In this document: positions 35,801 through 46,570 of the stretch, in pieces
Numbering within the stretch: the first letter of the stretch is position 1
Layout: each line of letters starts with the position of its first letter
From: Gammaproteobacteria bacterium
GTDB lineage: Bacteria > Pseudomonadota > Gammaproteobacteria > Steroidobacterales > Steroidobacteraceae
Assembly: GCA_028293805.1 (NCBI GenBank)
Contig: JAQGOC010000363.1
Span: 61,308 to 125,307, forward strand
Length of the DNA stretch: 64,000 nucleotides
Reading direction: 5' to 3'
Program-made: the position numbers and the translations under genes
Notes under the pieces: model-generated
Seen by the model: the letters and a program-made list of their open reading frames with translations, nothing else
What the model was told of the DNA's origin: nothing
Databases searched by the model: none

Positions 35801-37653
35801 CAGGAGCCGCCCCCGGCCACCCTGTCGTGATGCGGTGGGTTGCGCTCCGCGTCCTCAACGGCACTCACCGAGAGACCTTCCGCCTGTAACCGCCACATTC
35901 GCGCAAACAGGGTACCCCGGCGACGCAGCTCGGCCGGCGTGCCCTCCTCGAGAATCTTCCCCTGATGGATCACCAGGATCCTGTCAAACGCAGCCAGCGT
36001 CGAGAGCCGGTGGGCGACGGCTACCACGGTGCGGCCGCTCAGCAGCTCGACGATGTTCCGATGGACGTGCAGCTCCGATTCGGTATCCAGAGCGGAGGTG
36101 GCCTCGTCCAGAATGAGAACCGGCGCATCTTTCAGCAGTGCCCGGGCAATTCCGATGCGCTGCCGCTGGCCGCCCGAAAGCTTCACGCCGCGCTCCCCCA
36201 GCAGCGTGTCATAGCCCTGCGGCAGCCGGCTCACGAAAGACTCACAATGAGCCGCCTTGGCCGCCCGGTAAATCTCAGCGGGCGGGGCGTCGGGCCGACC
36301 GAAGCGGATGTTTTCCATCACCGTGCGATGGAAAAGCATGATCTCCTGCGGAACGACCGCAAGCACTGCGCGCAGGCTGTCTTGCGTAACACTGCGGACG
36401 CACTGGCCATCGAGCAGCACCTCGCCGGCCTGCGGCTCGTAAAGCCGCTGTATGAGGTTCACGACCGTCGTTTTCCCGGCCCCGGAAAACCCGACGATGC
36501 CGACCTTCTCGCCGGCCTCGATCCTCAGATCGACATGGCGCAGCACCGGGTGATTTCCCTCGTACGAAAAGCTCACATCGCGAAATTCTACCGCCCCCTT
36601 ACCGGGAATCAGGGCGGGGGCACCAGGCCGATCCGCTATCGAGTGAACCTCCCCTATTGCCCCGATGGTGTCTTCGATATAGGCCAGCTGCTGGAACATA
36701 TCGACCGCGGCTATCGCCACATCGCGCGATCCGTGCAGGATCCGGAATGTCAGAGTGCCGATGACCACCACGGCTCCAGGGGAGATCCCCCCCTTCTCCC
36801 ACTCGGACACGGCCCAGCACAACATCACGCTCGCCATGATCCAGACCGCAACGTCATAACCGGCTCGGGTCCTTTCCGTATACATCCAGCTGCCACGCTG
36901 AAAGCCGGCTTCCTGCTCGAACTGGCCTCGTAGCCGCTCCCATTCGCGCTGCCGGGCGGAAAACGCCTTGACGGCCCACATGTTGGATATGGCGTCGGTG
37001 AGCTGCCCGGCCACGGTGCTTTGTTCACCGTAGTACGCCGCGTGCAGCGGCCGCCCTTTTTTACCCACTACGACGAGTCCGGCAGTCGCGAGAATGACGT
37101 ACACGGCGGCGGTCAGCGCCATGTGAACGTCGATCGTGCTGAACACCACGATGGCGCCCAGGAAATCGATCAGCGGCGGAGCCACCCGCCACACGGCGGT
37201 ATTGGTGAGCACACCGAAAGCTCCTGCCGTGCCCGTGATTCTTTGGCCGAGGGAACCGCTCAGGTGGTCGGCAAAGTAGCGCAGCGAATGGCCGCTCAGG
37301 TGTTGAAACAGGTCGAGCCGCATCTGCACGCCCGCGCGGACCGTCGTGCGGCAGGTGAGCCACCCCGAAACACGCCAGAACACGCTCTCGGCCGCTATCA
37401 AGCCGATGAAAGTGCCCAGGACGAGCCACACCTGCGCGCCCGAGCGGGCGGGTTCTGTCATAGTATCCACGAGGCGCTTTATCTGGTATTGCACGCCCAC
37501 GGCGCATCCGGCCGCCAGCACCACCGTTGCGGCGAGAGTCGCGAAGCCGCCGCGCCGCTGCGCAATGTAATGCCAGACGAAGCGTCCCGCGTGCAGATGC
37601 TGTTGATTCAGGTGTGGGGATTCCGGACGCGCAGGCGCCGTGTCGCTGAACAT
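35800..37653 (-). CDS. ABC exporter, fused permease/ATPase
   Basis: TMD followed by VGFSGAGKTTVVNLIQRLY, LSGGQRQRIGIARALLKDAPVLILDEATSALD. Confidence 0.92.
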   Translation of the reverse strand: MFSDTAPARPESPHLNQQHLHAGRFVWHYIAQRRGGFATLAATVVLAAGCAVGVQYQIKRLVDTMTEPARSGAQVWLVLGTFIGLIAAESVFWRVSGWLTCRTTVRAGVQMRLDLFQHLSGHSLRYFADHLSGSLGQRITGTAGAFGVLTNTAVWRVAPPLIDFLGAIVVFSTIDVHMALTAAVYVILATAGLVVVGKKGRPLHAAYYGEQSTVAGQLTDAISNMWAVKAFSARQREWERLRGQFEQEAGFQRGSWMYTERTRAGYDVAVWIMASVMLCWAVSEWEKGGISPGAVVVIGTLTFRILHGSRDVAIAAVDMFQQLAYIEDTIGAIGEVHSIADRPGAPALIPGKGAVEFRDVSFSYEGNHPVLRHVDLRIEAGEKVGIVGFSGAGKTTVVNLIQRLYEPQAGEVLLDGQCVRSVTQDSLRAVLAVVPQEIMLFHRTVMENIRFGRPDAPPAEIYRAAKAAHCESFVSRLPQGYDTLLGERGVKLSGGQRQRIGIARALLKDAPVLILDEATSALDTESELHVHRNIVELLSGRTVVAVAHRLSTLAAFDRILVIHQGKILEEGTPAELRRRGTLFARMWRLQAEGLSVSAVEDAERNPPHHDRVAGGGS

Positions 37654-37655
37654 AG

Positions 37656-38807
37656 CTAGCCTGTCTGTTGGTCGCAGACTCGTGCGGCAGAGGCGAAGAG
37701 AGCCTGCTGGCGCCTCAATTCCTCGACCAGCGGTGCATACGGCGCACGCCGTCCAAGGATCCCGGGTGTCGAAAGCAGACCCGCATGACACGGGCGATCG
37801 TTATCCCAGCCCGGATAGTCCAGAATCGGATACAGGCAGATACCTTCCAGTGCCACACCCGCGTGCACCGCCTGCATCGCCTCGGCACATACGTGATGCA
37901 GCCAGTACGGACGCGCGGCGCCTTCGGATCCGGTTTCCGAGATCAGCAACGGCCGGCCGTAGCGCTCCGCGACCTCCGCGAGCATCTCGCGCAGGGGTCG
38001 ATACGCATGATGGCCGAGCGGAATGGTGCTCCCCTGCAGATACCATTGATTGTCCGGATAGAAGTTGGCACCGACGATGTCGAGATGCTCGGGCCGTCCT
38101 CCCAGCCCGGGCTCCAGATGGCCGCTGATCATGTCATGAGCCTGAAACTGCGCGAGCCGGTAGGCTTGCGCCGCTGCGCGCTCGCCTGGCTCGGCCGTCT
38201 TGCCGACGACGTGAATGAGGGGCTCTGAGATCATGAATCGCGCGCGACGGTCGATGCTCCTGATCGCGTCAACGCAGGCAAGGTAAGCGCGTACGAGTTG
38301 CCTCTTGAGCTCGTCACCGCGGGCGACGGCGAACGGATTGATCTTGCCGACCTCCCCCCCCGCCCAGGCCCAGAACGAGATCTCGTTGATCGGGCAAAAA
38401 TAGGGAACCGCACCCGTTTCATCCTTCACGAGTTGAGCCGCGGCGCGCGCGTAGTGCGCGCACTGCGCGACGAACGATGGCGACCAGATATCCAGGTGCT
38501 CAGGCCACCCATAGTGACAAAGGTCCCAGATGACCTGCACGTCGGCCGCCTGCGCCGCTCGCAGCATCGGCAGCCAGCTGGACCAGTCATACACTTTCGG
38601 ATGCCTCGCCACCAGGTGCCAGCGAATGCCGTCGCGTACGGTACGCAAGCCCAGCGCCTTTGCCTGGGAATAATCGCTCTCCGCCAGTCGCTCGTGTCCC
38701 GTCGCAGCGAGCAGATCCAGCCGCACGCCATCCCGCCGCAGGTGCGTCGCGCATTCGAACCCGCCAAGAAAGAACGATTGCAGACCAACCCCCATTGTGC
38801 GACTCAC
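37656..38807 (-). CDS. Glycoside hydrolase (beta-glucosidase-like TIM barrel)
   Basis: GLRTVRDGIRWHLV, QVIWDLCHYGWPEHLDIW, YFCPINEISFWAW, PLLISETGSEG. Confidence 0.78.
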   Translation of the reverse strand: MSRTMGVGLQSFFLGGFECATHLRRDGVRLDLLAATGHERLAESDYSQAKALGLRTVRDGIRWHLVARHPKVYDWSSWLPMLRAAQAADVQVIWDLCHYGWPEHLDIWSPSFVAQCAHYARAAAQLVKDETGAVPYFCPINEISFWAWAGGEVGKINPFAVARGDELKRQLVRAYLACVDAIRSIDRRARFMISEPLIHVVGKTAEPGERAAAQAYRLAQFQAHDMISGHLEPGLGGRPEHLDIVGANFYPDNQWYLQGSTIPLGHHAYRPLREMLAEVAERYGRPLLISETGSEGAARPYWLHHVCAEAMQAVHAGVALEGICLYPILDYPGWDNDRPCHAGLLSTPGILGRRAPYAPLVEELRRQQALFASAARVCDQQTG

Positions 38808-39967
38808 GCCCGCCGCAGAGCTGGAGCCTGCTCCACCGCACGATGGCGCGCATACGGCTGCGGCGCGGCGGCCTCCTGCTCTACGATCCGCTTGAAGCTC
38901 GCGAGCGCCTGTCCCACCACCTGGTCCATGTTGTAGTAACGATAGGTCGCCAGACGGCCGACAAACTCGACGTTCGGTGTCGCGTTCGCGAGCCGTTCAT
39001 ACGCCTTGTAGCGCTGCTGATTCTCCGGCCGCGGTATCGGATAGTAGGGGTCGCCAGCGTCCGCGGGGTATTCGAACGTGAGACTCGTATGGGGGTGCGA
39101 CTGCCCGGTGAGATGCTTGTACTCGGTCACACGGGTGTAGGGCTCATCCTGCGGATAGTTCACCACACCGACTGGCTGATGCCACTCTTCCGGCAACGTG
39201 ACGTGCTCGAAGCGCAACGACCTATAAGGCAACTTGCCGAATCGGTAGTCGAAGAACTCGTCGATCGGACCGGTGTAGACCATGCGGCGAAACGGGATGA
39301 CATCCTGGATGTCCCGCAGCTCAGTTTGCAGCATGATCTTGATGCTCTTGTGGCGCAGCATCCGTTCGAACATGCGCGTGTAGCCGCCAGCAGGCATCGC
39401 CTGATAAGTATCGTTGAAATAGCGGTCGTCCGTGTTCGTCCGTACCGGCACGCGCGCCGTCACGGACTTGTCGAGCTCGGACGGCGCCAACCCCCACTGC
39501 TTCAACGTGTAACCGCGAAAGAACTTCTCGTACAGATCCCGCCCAACCTGCGAGAGCACCACATCCTCGGCAGTCCGGACGTGCTCGACAGGCTCGGCCC
39601 GTGCCGCCAGCAGGCGTTCCACCTCCTCCGCCGTGGACAGACGCAGGCCATAGAGCTCGTTGAGAGTGGTTCTGTTGATCGGAATGGGCAGCAGCCGCGC
39701 GTCCACCCGCGAAAGCACCCGGTGCTCATAGGCTCTCCAGGCGGTGAACTGCGACAGATAATCGAAGATTCGCGCGGAATTCGTGTGAAAGATGTGCGGT
39801 CCGTACTGGTGAATGAGGATACCCGCCTCGTCGTAGCGGTCGTATGCATTGCCACCCACATGATTTCTCTTGTCGATCACGAGAACCTGGGCGCCGCATT
39901 GACTGGCCAGGCGTTCCGCTATCACGCTGCCGGCGAATCCGGCACCGACGATGAGCCAATCAAACAT
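38804..39967 (-). CDS. glf: UDP-galactopyranose mutase
   Basis: FDWLIVGAGFAGSVIAERLA, KRNHVGGNAYD, GPHIFHTNS, EYKHLTGQSHPHTSLTFEYPAD, YPIPRPENQQRYKAYE. Confidence 0.95.
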   Translation of the reverse strand: MFDWLIVGAGFAGSVIAERLASQCGAQVLVIDKRNHVGGNAYDRYDEAGILIHQYGPHIFHTNSARIFDYLSQFTAWRAYEHRVLSRVDARLLPIPINRTTLNELYGLRLSTAEEVERLLAARAEPVEHVRTAEDVVLSQVGRDLYEKFFRGYTLKQWGLAPSELDKSVTARVPVRTNTDDRYFNDTYQAMPAGGYTRMFERMLRHKSIKIMLQTELRDIQDVIPFRRMVYTGPIDEFFDYRFGKLPYRSLRFEHVTLPEEWHQPVGVVNYPQDEPYTRVTEYKHLTGQSHPHTSLTFEYPADAGDPYYPIPRPENQQRYKAYERLANATPNVEFVGRLATYRYYNMDQVVGQALASFKRIVEQEAAAPQPYARHRAVEQAPALRRA

Positions 39968-41162
39968 AGGCCACTCCGTCCGATACGCAGCTGCTCGCCT
40001 GCTTCCCAGCCGCGACGCGCACTTTGGCTCTTGCACCCTCCAGCAGCGCGCTCATCTGCGACCAGGTCTGGTCCCATGACATCCCTTTGAGATAGGCATC
40101 GACCCGGCGCAGCCATTCAGCTCGATCGCACGCCAGCAAGAGGTCCAGCTTCGCGCTGAACTGCGCGGCATCCGCAGCAATCTCGACGAGGCCACCGTCG
40201 CCATAAGGACTGACGACGTCCGCAACCGGTGTGGAGACCACGGGTATGCCGGCGGCCAGAAACTCCGGCGTCTTGGTGGGACTGATGAATTGCGTCGACT
40301 CATTCAGAGCGAAAGGCATGAAGCCGGCGTCCCAACCGCTCAGAAAACCGGGCAGCTCGGCGTAGGACTGCAGTCCGAGCCAGTGAAGATTGGGCGCGCG
40401 CGGGAGTGTCTGCGGATGGATCTTGACCACCGGTCCGATACAGACCAGCTGCAGGTCCGGCCGCATGGCGGCTAGTTGACCCAACAGCGCGACGTCCATG
40501 CGCTCGTCTATGACACCGAAAAATCCGATGCGCGGATGCGGGATCCGGGCCTGGGCGGCGGGTTCATAACAACCCGCGCGTGCCCGCGCAAAGTGCTCGT
40601 ACTCGATGCTGCTGGGAAACAGATGGCAATCCGGATGTCTGCCCCGCTTCGCCCGGAACAGGCTCCTGCCGCCGGTGAACACCAGATTGGCCTTGGCAAG
40701 CAAACACCGCTCGAGCTCAGCGAGGGGCTGCGGCGCATTCCTAAATGCGGACAGCTCGTCCATGCAGTCATAAATACAAATGTCGGGCTGCAGGTGTGCA
40801 GTAAAGCGCAACGCCATCGGAGTGTAATACCAGCACGTGATACGCGCGCCCGCCCACTCGCTCCAGAGACGATCGACCAGACATCGCTGGGCGGCGACTT
40901 GCTCCGACTCGCTCAACCCTCGCTGCAGTACCGGGACCATGACCGTGAGGGCCGCCGTCTGCGCGGCCACGTGCAGTCGCGGCTGTTCGCACGCGTCATC
41001 GAAAATCGGCTCTTCGAAAAAGATGACCGGCTGGTCCCGCGCCGCCCGGCTCATCAGATGTTGCGGTCGTTGATAGACGAACTGCCAGCGCAGGTGCGAG
41101 AAGCACAGCAGCAGCGTCCGGTCGGAGAATGGCGTGTCGAAGTACCTCGCGGCTGAGCCCAT
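39960..41162 (-). CDS. Glycosyltransferase, GT-B fold
   Basis: LLLCFSHLRWQFVYQRPQHLMSR, ICIYDCMDELSAF, HPRIGFFGVIDERMDVALL, KTPEFLAAGIPVVSTPVADV. Confidence 0.88.
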   Translation of the reverse strand: MGSAARYFDTPFSDRTLLLCFSHLRWQFVYQRPQHLMSRAARDQPVIFFEEPIFDDACEQPRLHVAAQTAALTVMVPVLQRGLSESEQVAAQRCLVDRLWSEWAGARITCWYYTPMALRFTAHLQPDICIYDCMDELSAFRNAPQPLAELERCLLAKANLVFTGGRSLFRAKRGRHPDCHLFPSSIEYEHFARARAGCYEPAAQARIPHPRIGFFGVIDERMDVALLGQLAAMRPDLQLVCIGPVVKIHPQTLPRAPNLHWLGLQSYAELPGFLSGWDAGFMPFALNESTQFISPTKTPEFLAAGIPVVSTPVADVVSPYGDGGLVEIAADAAQFSAKLDLLLACDRAEWLRRVDAYLKGMSWDQTWSQMSALLEGARAKVRVAAGKQASSCVSDGVAYV

Positions 41163-41452
41163 GAAGTCATTCCTCGATAGAAGCGTGAAGTTCCCGGGGT
41201 GAGGTCCTGGCCTGAACTGGATCACCCCATGGGTCCCCCGCAAGCGCCGTTCCGCTATAGAACGCGGCTCTGACTTGACCGCCTTGCCATTGAAGAAACC
41301 TCAGGAAATGCAGAGTACTTCACTTCCTCCACCACGGCCGAGCCCACGTGGTGAGCCGCCTCGACCGAAGATGGCATCGGCGAGCTTGGCGTGCATCGTT
41401 GCGGGATGCGTATCATCAGGACGCGATATCCCCCGAAACAGGAGCAGTCACT

Positions 41453-42211
41453 TTGGAAATCAGCCTTGCGGGACAAACAGCACTCGTCACTGGCGCGAGT
41501 CGCGGCATCGGCGCGGCCATTGCGCGCAGACTCGGCGCGTCCGGAGCGCGCGTGGCGATTCACTACGGCCAGGGTCGGGAGGCCGCGGAATCCCTGGCCC
41601 GGCAGATCGGGCAGGGTGCATGCGCATTCGGCGCCGACCTTGCCGAGCCCGGTGCCTGCGCCTCACTCTGGGCTGACGTGGAATCTCACTATGGCGCCAT
41701 CCACGCGCTGGTCAACAACGCCGGCATCGCCGTCAAGTCCGCCCTTTCTGCCACAACGGACGCTTGGCTGGCAGACTGGAATCGCACCCTGGCGGTCAAC
41801 CTGACAGCGACGGGACTTCTGAGCCGCGCGGGCCTCGCTCATTTTCAAAAACAGGGCGGCGGCCGGATCGTAAACATCGCTTCACGCGCGGCTTTCCGCG
41901 GCGACCAGCCGGATTACCTGGCCTACGCGGCATCGAAGGGGGGCATGATCGCCCTCACCCGTTCGATTGCGCGCGGTTTCGGTAAAGCGGGAATCAAGGC
42001 GTTCATCGTTGCGCCCGGTTTCACCCGTACCGAGATGGCCCAGGCCTTCATCGATCAGTATGGCGAGGACTACGCCACGAGCGATATCGCGCTCGACCGT
42101 CTTACCGAACCGGACGACATCGCGCCCACAGTCGCTTTCCTGCTGAGCGGTCTCGCCGACCACGCCACCGGTACTACGATCGATCTCAACGCCGCTTCGT
42201 ATGTGCGGTGA
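41453..42211 (+). CDS. SDR family oxidoreductase (FabG-like)
   Basis: TGASRGIGAAIARRLG, NNAGIAV, YAASKGGMIALTRSIARGFG; TTG start behind GGAGCAG. Confidence 0.88.
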   Translation: MEISLAGQTALVTGASRGIGAAIARRLGASGARVAIHYGQGREAAESLARQIGQGACAFGADLAEPGACASLWADVESHYGAIHALVNNAGIAVKSALSATTDAWLADWNRTLAVNLTATGLLSRAGLAHFQKQGGGRIVNIASRAAFRGDQPDYLAYAASKGGMIALTRSIARGFGKAGIKAFIVAPGFTRTEMAQAFIDQYGEDYATSDIALDRLTEPDDIAPTVAFLLSGLADHATGTTIDLNAASYVR

Positions 42212-42246
42212 GGGCGAGCGGTGCGCGCCCTACCGCCCGCGCGCAC

Positions 42247-43458
42247 CTAACGCGGTGGGCCGCTTGTTGGCAGCGGTGTATTCCTCGGCCAAAGCAGCCA
42301 CAAGCTGCCTTGCTGCCGCATCTTGCCCGCCAGCTCGGCGGCCTGCGGGCCGCCGCCCCAGAAGAAATCGGCGCGCGGCGCGCCGCTGATCGCGCCGCCC
42401 GTGTCCTGGGCAATGACCAATCGCTGCAGAGGCAGGTCCGAAGCGGGCTGCGTCGTGGCCAGGAACACCGGGGTGCCGAGCGGCATGAATTCAGGATCCA
42501 CTGCAATGGATCTGCCTGCCGTCAGCGCAATGCCTTGAGCGCCTTTGGGCCCGAGGTTGGGATCGCCGAGCGGCGCTTCGCTGAAGAACACAACGCTGGG
42601 ATTCGCGTTCAGCACTTCCTGCAGGCGCTCGGGGTGTGCCACGAGCCAGGCGCGAATGCCAGGCAGGGTCGCCTGCTGCAACGTCAAGGCGCCTTGTGTC
42701 ACCAGGTAACGGCCGATGGAATGGTACGGCTGCCCATTCTGATCGGCATATTGCAGACGGATAATCTCGCCATCGGGCAGTTGCACGCGGCCCGAGCCCT
42801 GCACTTCGAGGAGCAAAGCGTCCAGTGCGCTATTCACCCACACGATTTCGTTGCCGCGAATGGTGGGATCCGTCGGCAGCTCCGCTCTGGTGTAGTACGG
42901 CACGACTTTGTTGCCGACCAGCCGACCGCGAACCCGCTTGCCCTTCAGTTCGGGATACAGCGACACGAGGTCCACGATGAGCAGATCGGGCGGCGGCGCG
43001 TACAGCGGCGCGATGAATTGCGCAGATGCACTGCGCGCGCCCATGAGCAGCGGCTCGAAATAGCCCGTGATGAGTCCCGTCTCTTCGCGAGTCGATCCGC
43101 TGATCCTCACGATCTTGTAGGGTTCGAAATACTGCTCGAAATAGCTGCGGATGCTCACGGGAGAACCGCTCTCGACTGACTGCGCGGCCGTGCAGGGTAC
43201 TGTCCACTCACTGCGGAACCGCAGAGCACGGCAACTCTCCACAAATGCGGGCCATGCCTCCTGCACACTGTCGGCGCCCCAGCCCGGAAGCTGCGACCAC
43301 CTCCCGCGCTCGTAATGGGAAATCGGTGCGGCGGGTTTCGCTGGCAGCACGCGCCTGGGTGGCGAAACACAGCCCCATAGCGCGGCAGCGCTGATTAGAG
43401 CCAGAGAGACGACGACGGCGCCGCGCGCCTTGGCAGCGGAGTGATTGGGATTGGTCAT
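42247..43458 (-). CDS. mltA: Membrane-bound lytic murein transglycosylase A
   Basis: Lipobox-like AALWGC; GLITGYFEPLLMGARS, VNSALDALLLEVQGSGRVQLPDGE, VAQDTGGAISGAPRADFFWGGGPQAAELAG. Confidence 0.92.
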   Translation of the reverse strand: MTNPNHSAAKARGAVVVSLALISAAALWGCVSPPRRVLPAKPAAPISHYERGRWSQLPGWGADSVQEAWPAFVESCRALRFRSEWTVPCTAAQSVESGSPVSIRSYFEQYFEPYKIVRISGSTREETGLITGYFEPLLMGARSASAQFIAPLYAPPPDLLIVDLVSLYPELKGKRVRGRLVGNKVVPYYTRAELPTDPTIRGNEIVWVNSALDALLLEVQGSGRVQLPDGEIIRLQYADQNGQPYHSIGRYLVTQGALTLQQATLPGIRAWLVAHPERLQEVLNANPSVVFFSEAPLGDPNLGPKGAQGIALTAGRSIAVDPEFMPLGTPVFLATTQPASDLPLQRLVIAQDTGGAISGAPRADFFWGGGPQAAELAGKMRQQGSLWLLWPRNTPLPTSGPPR

Positions 43459-43549
43459 CCACACGAGTCTAGCGGTTTTGTGCCGAATACGAGGTACGCG
43501 CCCGCTGGCTTGCAACGCCCTTACGCACCCCCGGTATCGAGTGGCCCGG

Positions 43550-46375
43550 CTACTTCGAACTCGCCGCCGCCCCGGGCTTTGCGAGAATCGCGCGCCAATT
43601 GATGATCGCGTTCCAGAGCATCCGCTGATCGCCGCGATTGAGGTCGCGGTGCAGGGGATTGAAGTTGAACGCGACCACGTGGCCCGAGCCCTCCGGCAGG
43701 TCCAGGATCGCTGGGCGCCCGATCAGATTGTCTTCACCCCACGCCTGCCCGCTCACGACGAACGGCTGGCCTTCGCGGTCGCCCCATTCGAGCACCACGC
43801 CGCTAGGATCCAGCGGCCCGTCGAGGCAGGTGGTGCAGTAAGCCATGCGCAGCCAGCGCCGCGGGACCGCGTACAAAGGGAAATTCTGCCGGAACACATG
43901 AGTGTGCGCAGCGTAGCCGTACGCAATCGGGTGATCGGGTCGCAGGAAGGAGACCCGCAGGTGCGCACCGGGTGTTCGCGTGACGGCGTCATTTGCCGCA
44001 GCGGCCGCGGCAGCCCCGCCGCCTTGTGAACTTCGCGGCACGCCGCCTGATTCGCGGCGCACCCCGCGGACGATGCCGCCCTCGAGCGGCAACATCGAGC
44101 CGCTTCCGAGCGTGATGAGCAAGCCGCCCGTGTGGACGAACCGCTGCAGTTCCGCGAGCCCGTTCCAACTGATGCCGCCGGTGATGTCATCGGACTGCGC
44201 GGGCTGGCCATGGCTCGGGGTCGTGCGCGTCTTCTTGAACGGCATTGGACCCCAGGCTTTCGGTATTCCCTGTATCTGCTCGGCGAGCTCGAGATCGACG
44301 TGGCCGTAGAGCAACACGTCGTACTTCTCGTGGAGCTTGCCCGCGCGGATATCCTCATCCCGGACATAAACGTAGGGAATGTGACGCTGGTCCAGCGAAT
44401 ATCGCAGCCAGCCGATCGTGTCGGTGTCCGCCCAGGGCACCCAGACTCCGAGGCGCGGCACGGGCGCGGTCTGACTCGGCACGTCCGGTGCCGAGTCCAC
44501 GGCCGCGAAATACAGGCCCAGCTGCGCGGCAGTGTCCCGCACAGCGCTCGCAAGGCCGGCCTGCGCGGCCAGAATCCACGACCCTGCGGGATACTGGTCG
44601 CCACCCATATTGAATGACCGCTCAGCAATCGAAACCTTGAAGGGCGCCAGCCGGTAGCGGGCCTCGAGCAGCCCCTCCTGCCCGGTGTCTTTCAACACGT
44701 AGACCGGCCCCGTGCCGGCAATGTGTCCCCCGGGGTGCGGCGCCTGGGCGAGCGGGGTGAGGTTTGCCGCACGCACCTGCGGATCGGCGGTCGCAATGAC
44801 ATCGAGGTGATAGTGCGCCGGCAACTCCCAGGACACGTCATCGTATGGCTCGCCGGCGTCCTTCGCAAAATGCTGGGCGGTCAACAGATCCACCGCATAG
44901 TTGCGGTAAGGTTGATCGAGCCGCACAACATACGTGCCGGGCGGAAAGAGACCCTCTTTCAGCGTCAGTCCCGCGGTCGCGCGCTGCACTTCGATTCCCA
45001 GCGATAACAATCGGGCCACCAGCTGGGCGACGCGCGTGGGATCTCCCTGATCCTGCGGAATGAGGAATGCGTACGGCGCTTGCGTCACTCCCGCCTGCCA
45101 GGAATGCAGTCCCTTCAGATAGAAGTTCCTGAGCAGTGTCTTCGCTTCCTGCGAGGCGCGCTCGAGGGCTGCGAGCGCGGCCGTCTCGGTGTAATTGAGA
45201 TTATCGCGGGCCGACCAGCGGAATTTACCCGCTGGCGGGGGTGAGGGACGGTACCACTCGAGCGTGCTCTCATCGGGTGGCGCGGTCTGTACGAGCGTCT
45301 CGGCGGTGCCGTTGCCGAAGGTCTCATAACCGCGGCCTATGGAGTTGTGATTGAGCGCGATGGAATCCAGGAAGAGGTGCGCGAAATCGTCCCCGAAGTT
45401 CCAGGTCCACACGCCCGGCATGCCCAGTCCGCCCAGTGTCTGGACCTCATGAAAGCTCAGCTCCAGCCGCTCGCTGTAGGACAGCGGATCCACGTGCTCG
45501 TTGACGGGCCCCGTCCCATTCCAAGTCAACAGCAAGGCAACGCTCTCGTGCAGATCGTGGACGACCGTCGGATGCCAGTCGTAGAACATCCGATAGACCG
45601 CTTTCGTGGTCTCGTGCACCTGTTGGTGCGCATCGCGGTTGATGTCGACGAAGGCATACTTCGACCAGTACGGCGGCGCCTGTCGCGGCAGTTGCGCGAG
45701 CTCCGTCTTGCCCTTCAGAAATCGATAGAACCACTCCACCTGCTTGTCGCGTCCATCCGGGTTGGAAACCGGGTTGATGAGGACGAGGAGATTCGCGCGA
45801 ATGTTGCGAATGAGCGGCTGCTCCGACACGGCGAGCCGATAGGCGAGCTCCAGCACCGCCTCGGTCGAACCCGTCTCATCCGAATGCAACGCCGCGTTGA
45901 AGTAGTAGATCGGCCGCCCGCTTGCGACGAGCCGCTCCGCGGCCGCCGGATCGGTCTTGCGCGGATCGGCAAGGGCCGCGGTCGCGGCCTTCAACCGGTC
46001 CAGCTGCTGCATACCGGCTTCATCCGCGATGGCGAGCAGCACGATGTCCCGGCCCTCCTCCGATCGCCCGATGGTGAAGAGGCGCACGCGAGGTGAGGAA
46101 GCGGCGAGCGCCCGACTGTAGGCGTACGCGGTCGACGAGTCGACCAGCTCTCCGGGAGCGCCCGGAATTCTGTGCAGGAAGGCCCGAGGCGAGACGACCG
46201 TCGAGGAAGCCGGCAGGTATGCAACCCAGGGCGCCAGGAAGCGCGGTTCCGTCGTGGCCTGCGCAATCTCTTCGATCGAGCCGGCCTCGGGCGTGTCAGG
46301 ACCGGCCGCCTGCGCGTGCACGAAGCCGGGAGACAGCAGGATCAGAGTCAGGATGCAAAGCGACTTGGTCAGCAT
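43550..46375 (-). CDS. M14 family zinc carboxypeptidase-like protein (exported)
   Basis: Signal peptide; ALHSDETGSTEAVLELAY, LINPVSNPDGRD, FVDINRDAHQQVHETTKAVYRMFYDWHPTVVHDLHE. Confidence 0.88.
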   Translation of the reverse strand: MLTKSLCILTLILLSPGFVHAQAAGPDTPEAGSIEEIAQATTEPRFLAPWVAYLPASSTVVSPRAFLHRIPGAPGELVDSSTAYAYSRALAASSPRVRLFTIGRSEEGRDIVLLAIADEAGMQQLDRLKAATAALADPRKTDPAAAERLVASGRPIYYFNAALHSDETGSTEAVLELAYRLAVSEQPLIRNIRANLLVLINPVSNPDGRDKQVEWFYRFLKGKTELAQLPRQAPPYWSKYAFVDINRDAHQQVHETTKAVYRMFYDWHPTVVHDLHESVALLLTWNGTGPVNEHVDPLSYSERLELSFHEVQTLGGLGMPGVWTWNFGDDFAHLFLDSIALNHNSIGRGYETFGNGTAETLVQTAPPDESTLEWYRPSPPPAGKFRWSARDNLNYTETAALAALERASQEAKTLLRNFYLKGLHSWQAGVTQAPYAFLIPQDQGDPTRVAQLVARLLSLGIEVQRATAGLTLKEGLFPPGTYVVRLDQPYRNYAVDLLTAQHFAKDAGEPYDDVSWELPAHYHLDVIATADPQVRAANLTPLAQAPHPGGHIAGTGPVYVLKDTGQEGLLEARYRLAPFKVSIAERSFNMGGDQYPAGSWILAAQAGLASAVRDTAAQLGLYFAAVDSAPDVPSQTAPVPRLGVWVPWADTDTIGWLRYSLDQRHIPYVYVRDEDIRAGKLHEKYDVLLYGHVDLELAEQIQGIPKAWGPMPFKKTRTTPSHGQPAQSDDITGGISWNGLAELQRFVHTGGLLITLGSGSMLPLEGGIVRGVRRESGGVPRSSQGGGAAAAAAANDAVTRTPGAHLRVSFLRPDHPIAYGYAAHTHVFRQNFPLYAVPRRWLRMAYCTTCLDGPLDPSGVVLEWGDREGQPFVVSGQAWGEDNLIGRPAILDLPEGSGHVVAFNFNPLHRDLNRGDQRMLWNAIINWRAILAKPGAAASSK

Positions 46376-46570
46376 GAAGCTTCCTCACAGCGCGGCTGCG
46401 CAGATTCTCGCCAAAGCGGCAGCATAACGGGAGCGAGGAAAATCGGACACGTGCTGGCCTGCCGCCGCAGCTGCTGCCCGGCGCCCGCACCCGCTGTTGC
46501 CGATCTCGTGCGGCCGATGCGATGATCGCCGGCAAAGACCAGCGGGTCATGGAAGTGAAGGGCACGGCAG

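Noticed and set aside
38660-40090. 476-aa plus-strand ORF opposite glf
   Set aside because: Shadow of UDP-galactopyranose mutase
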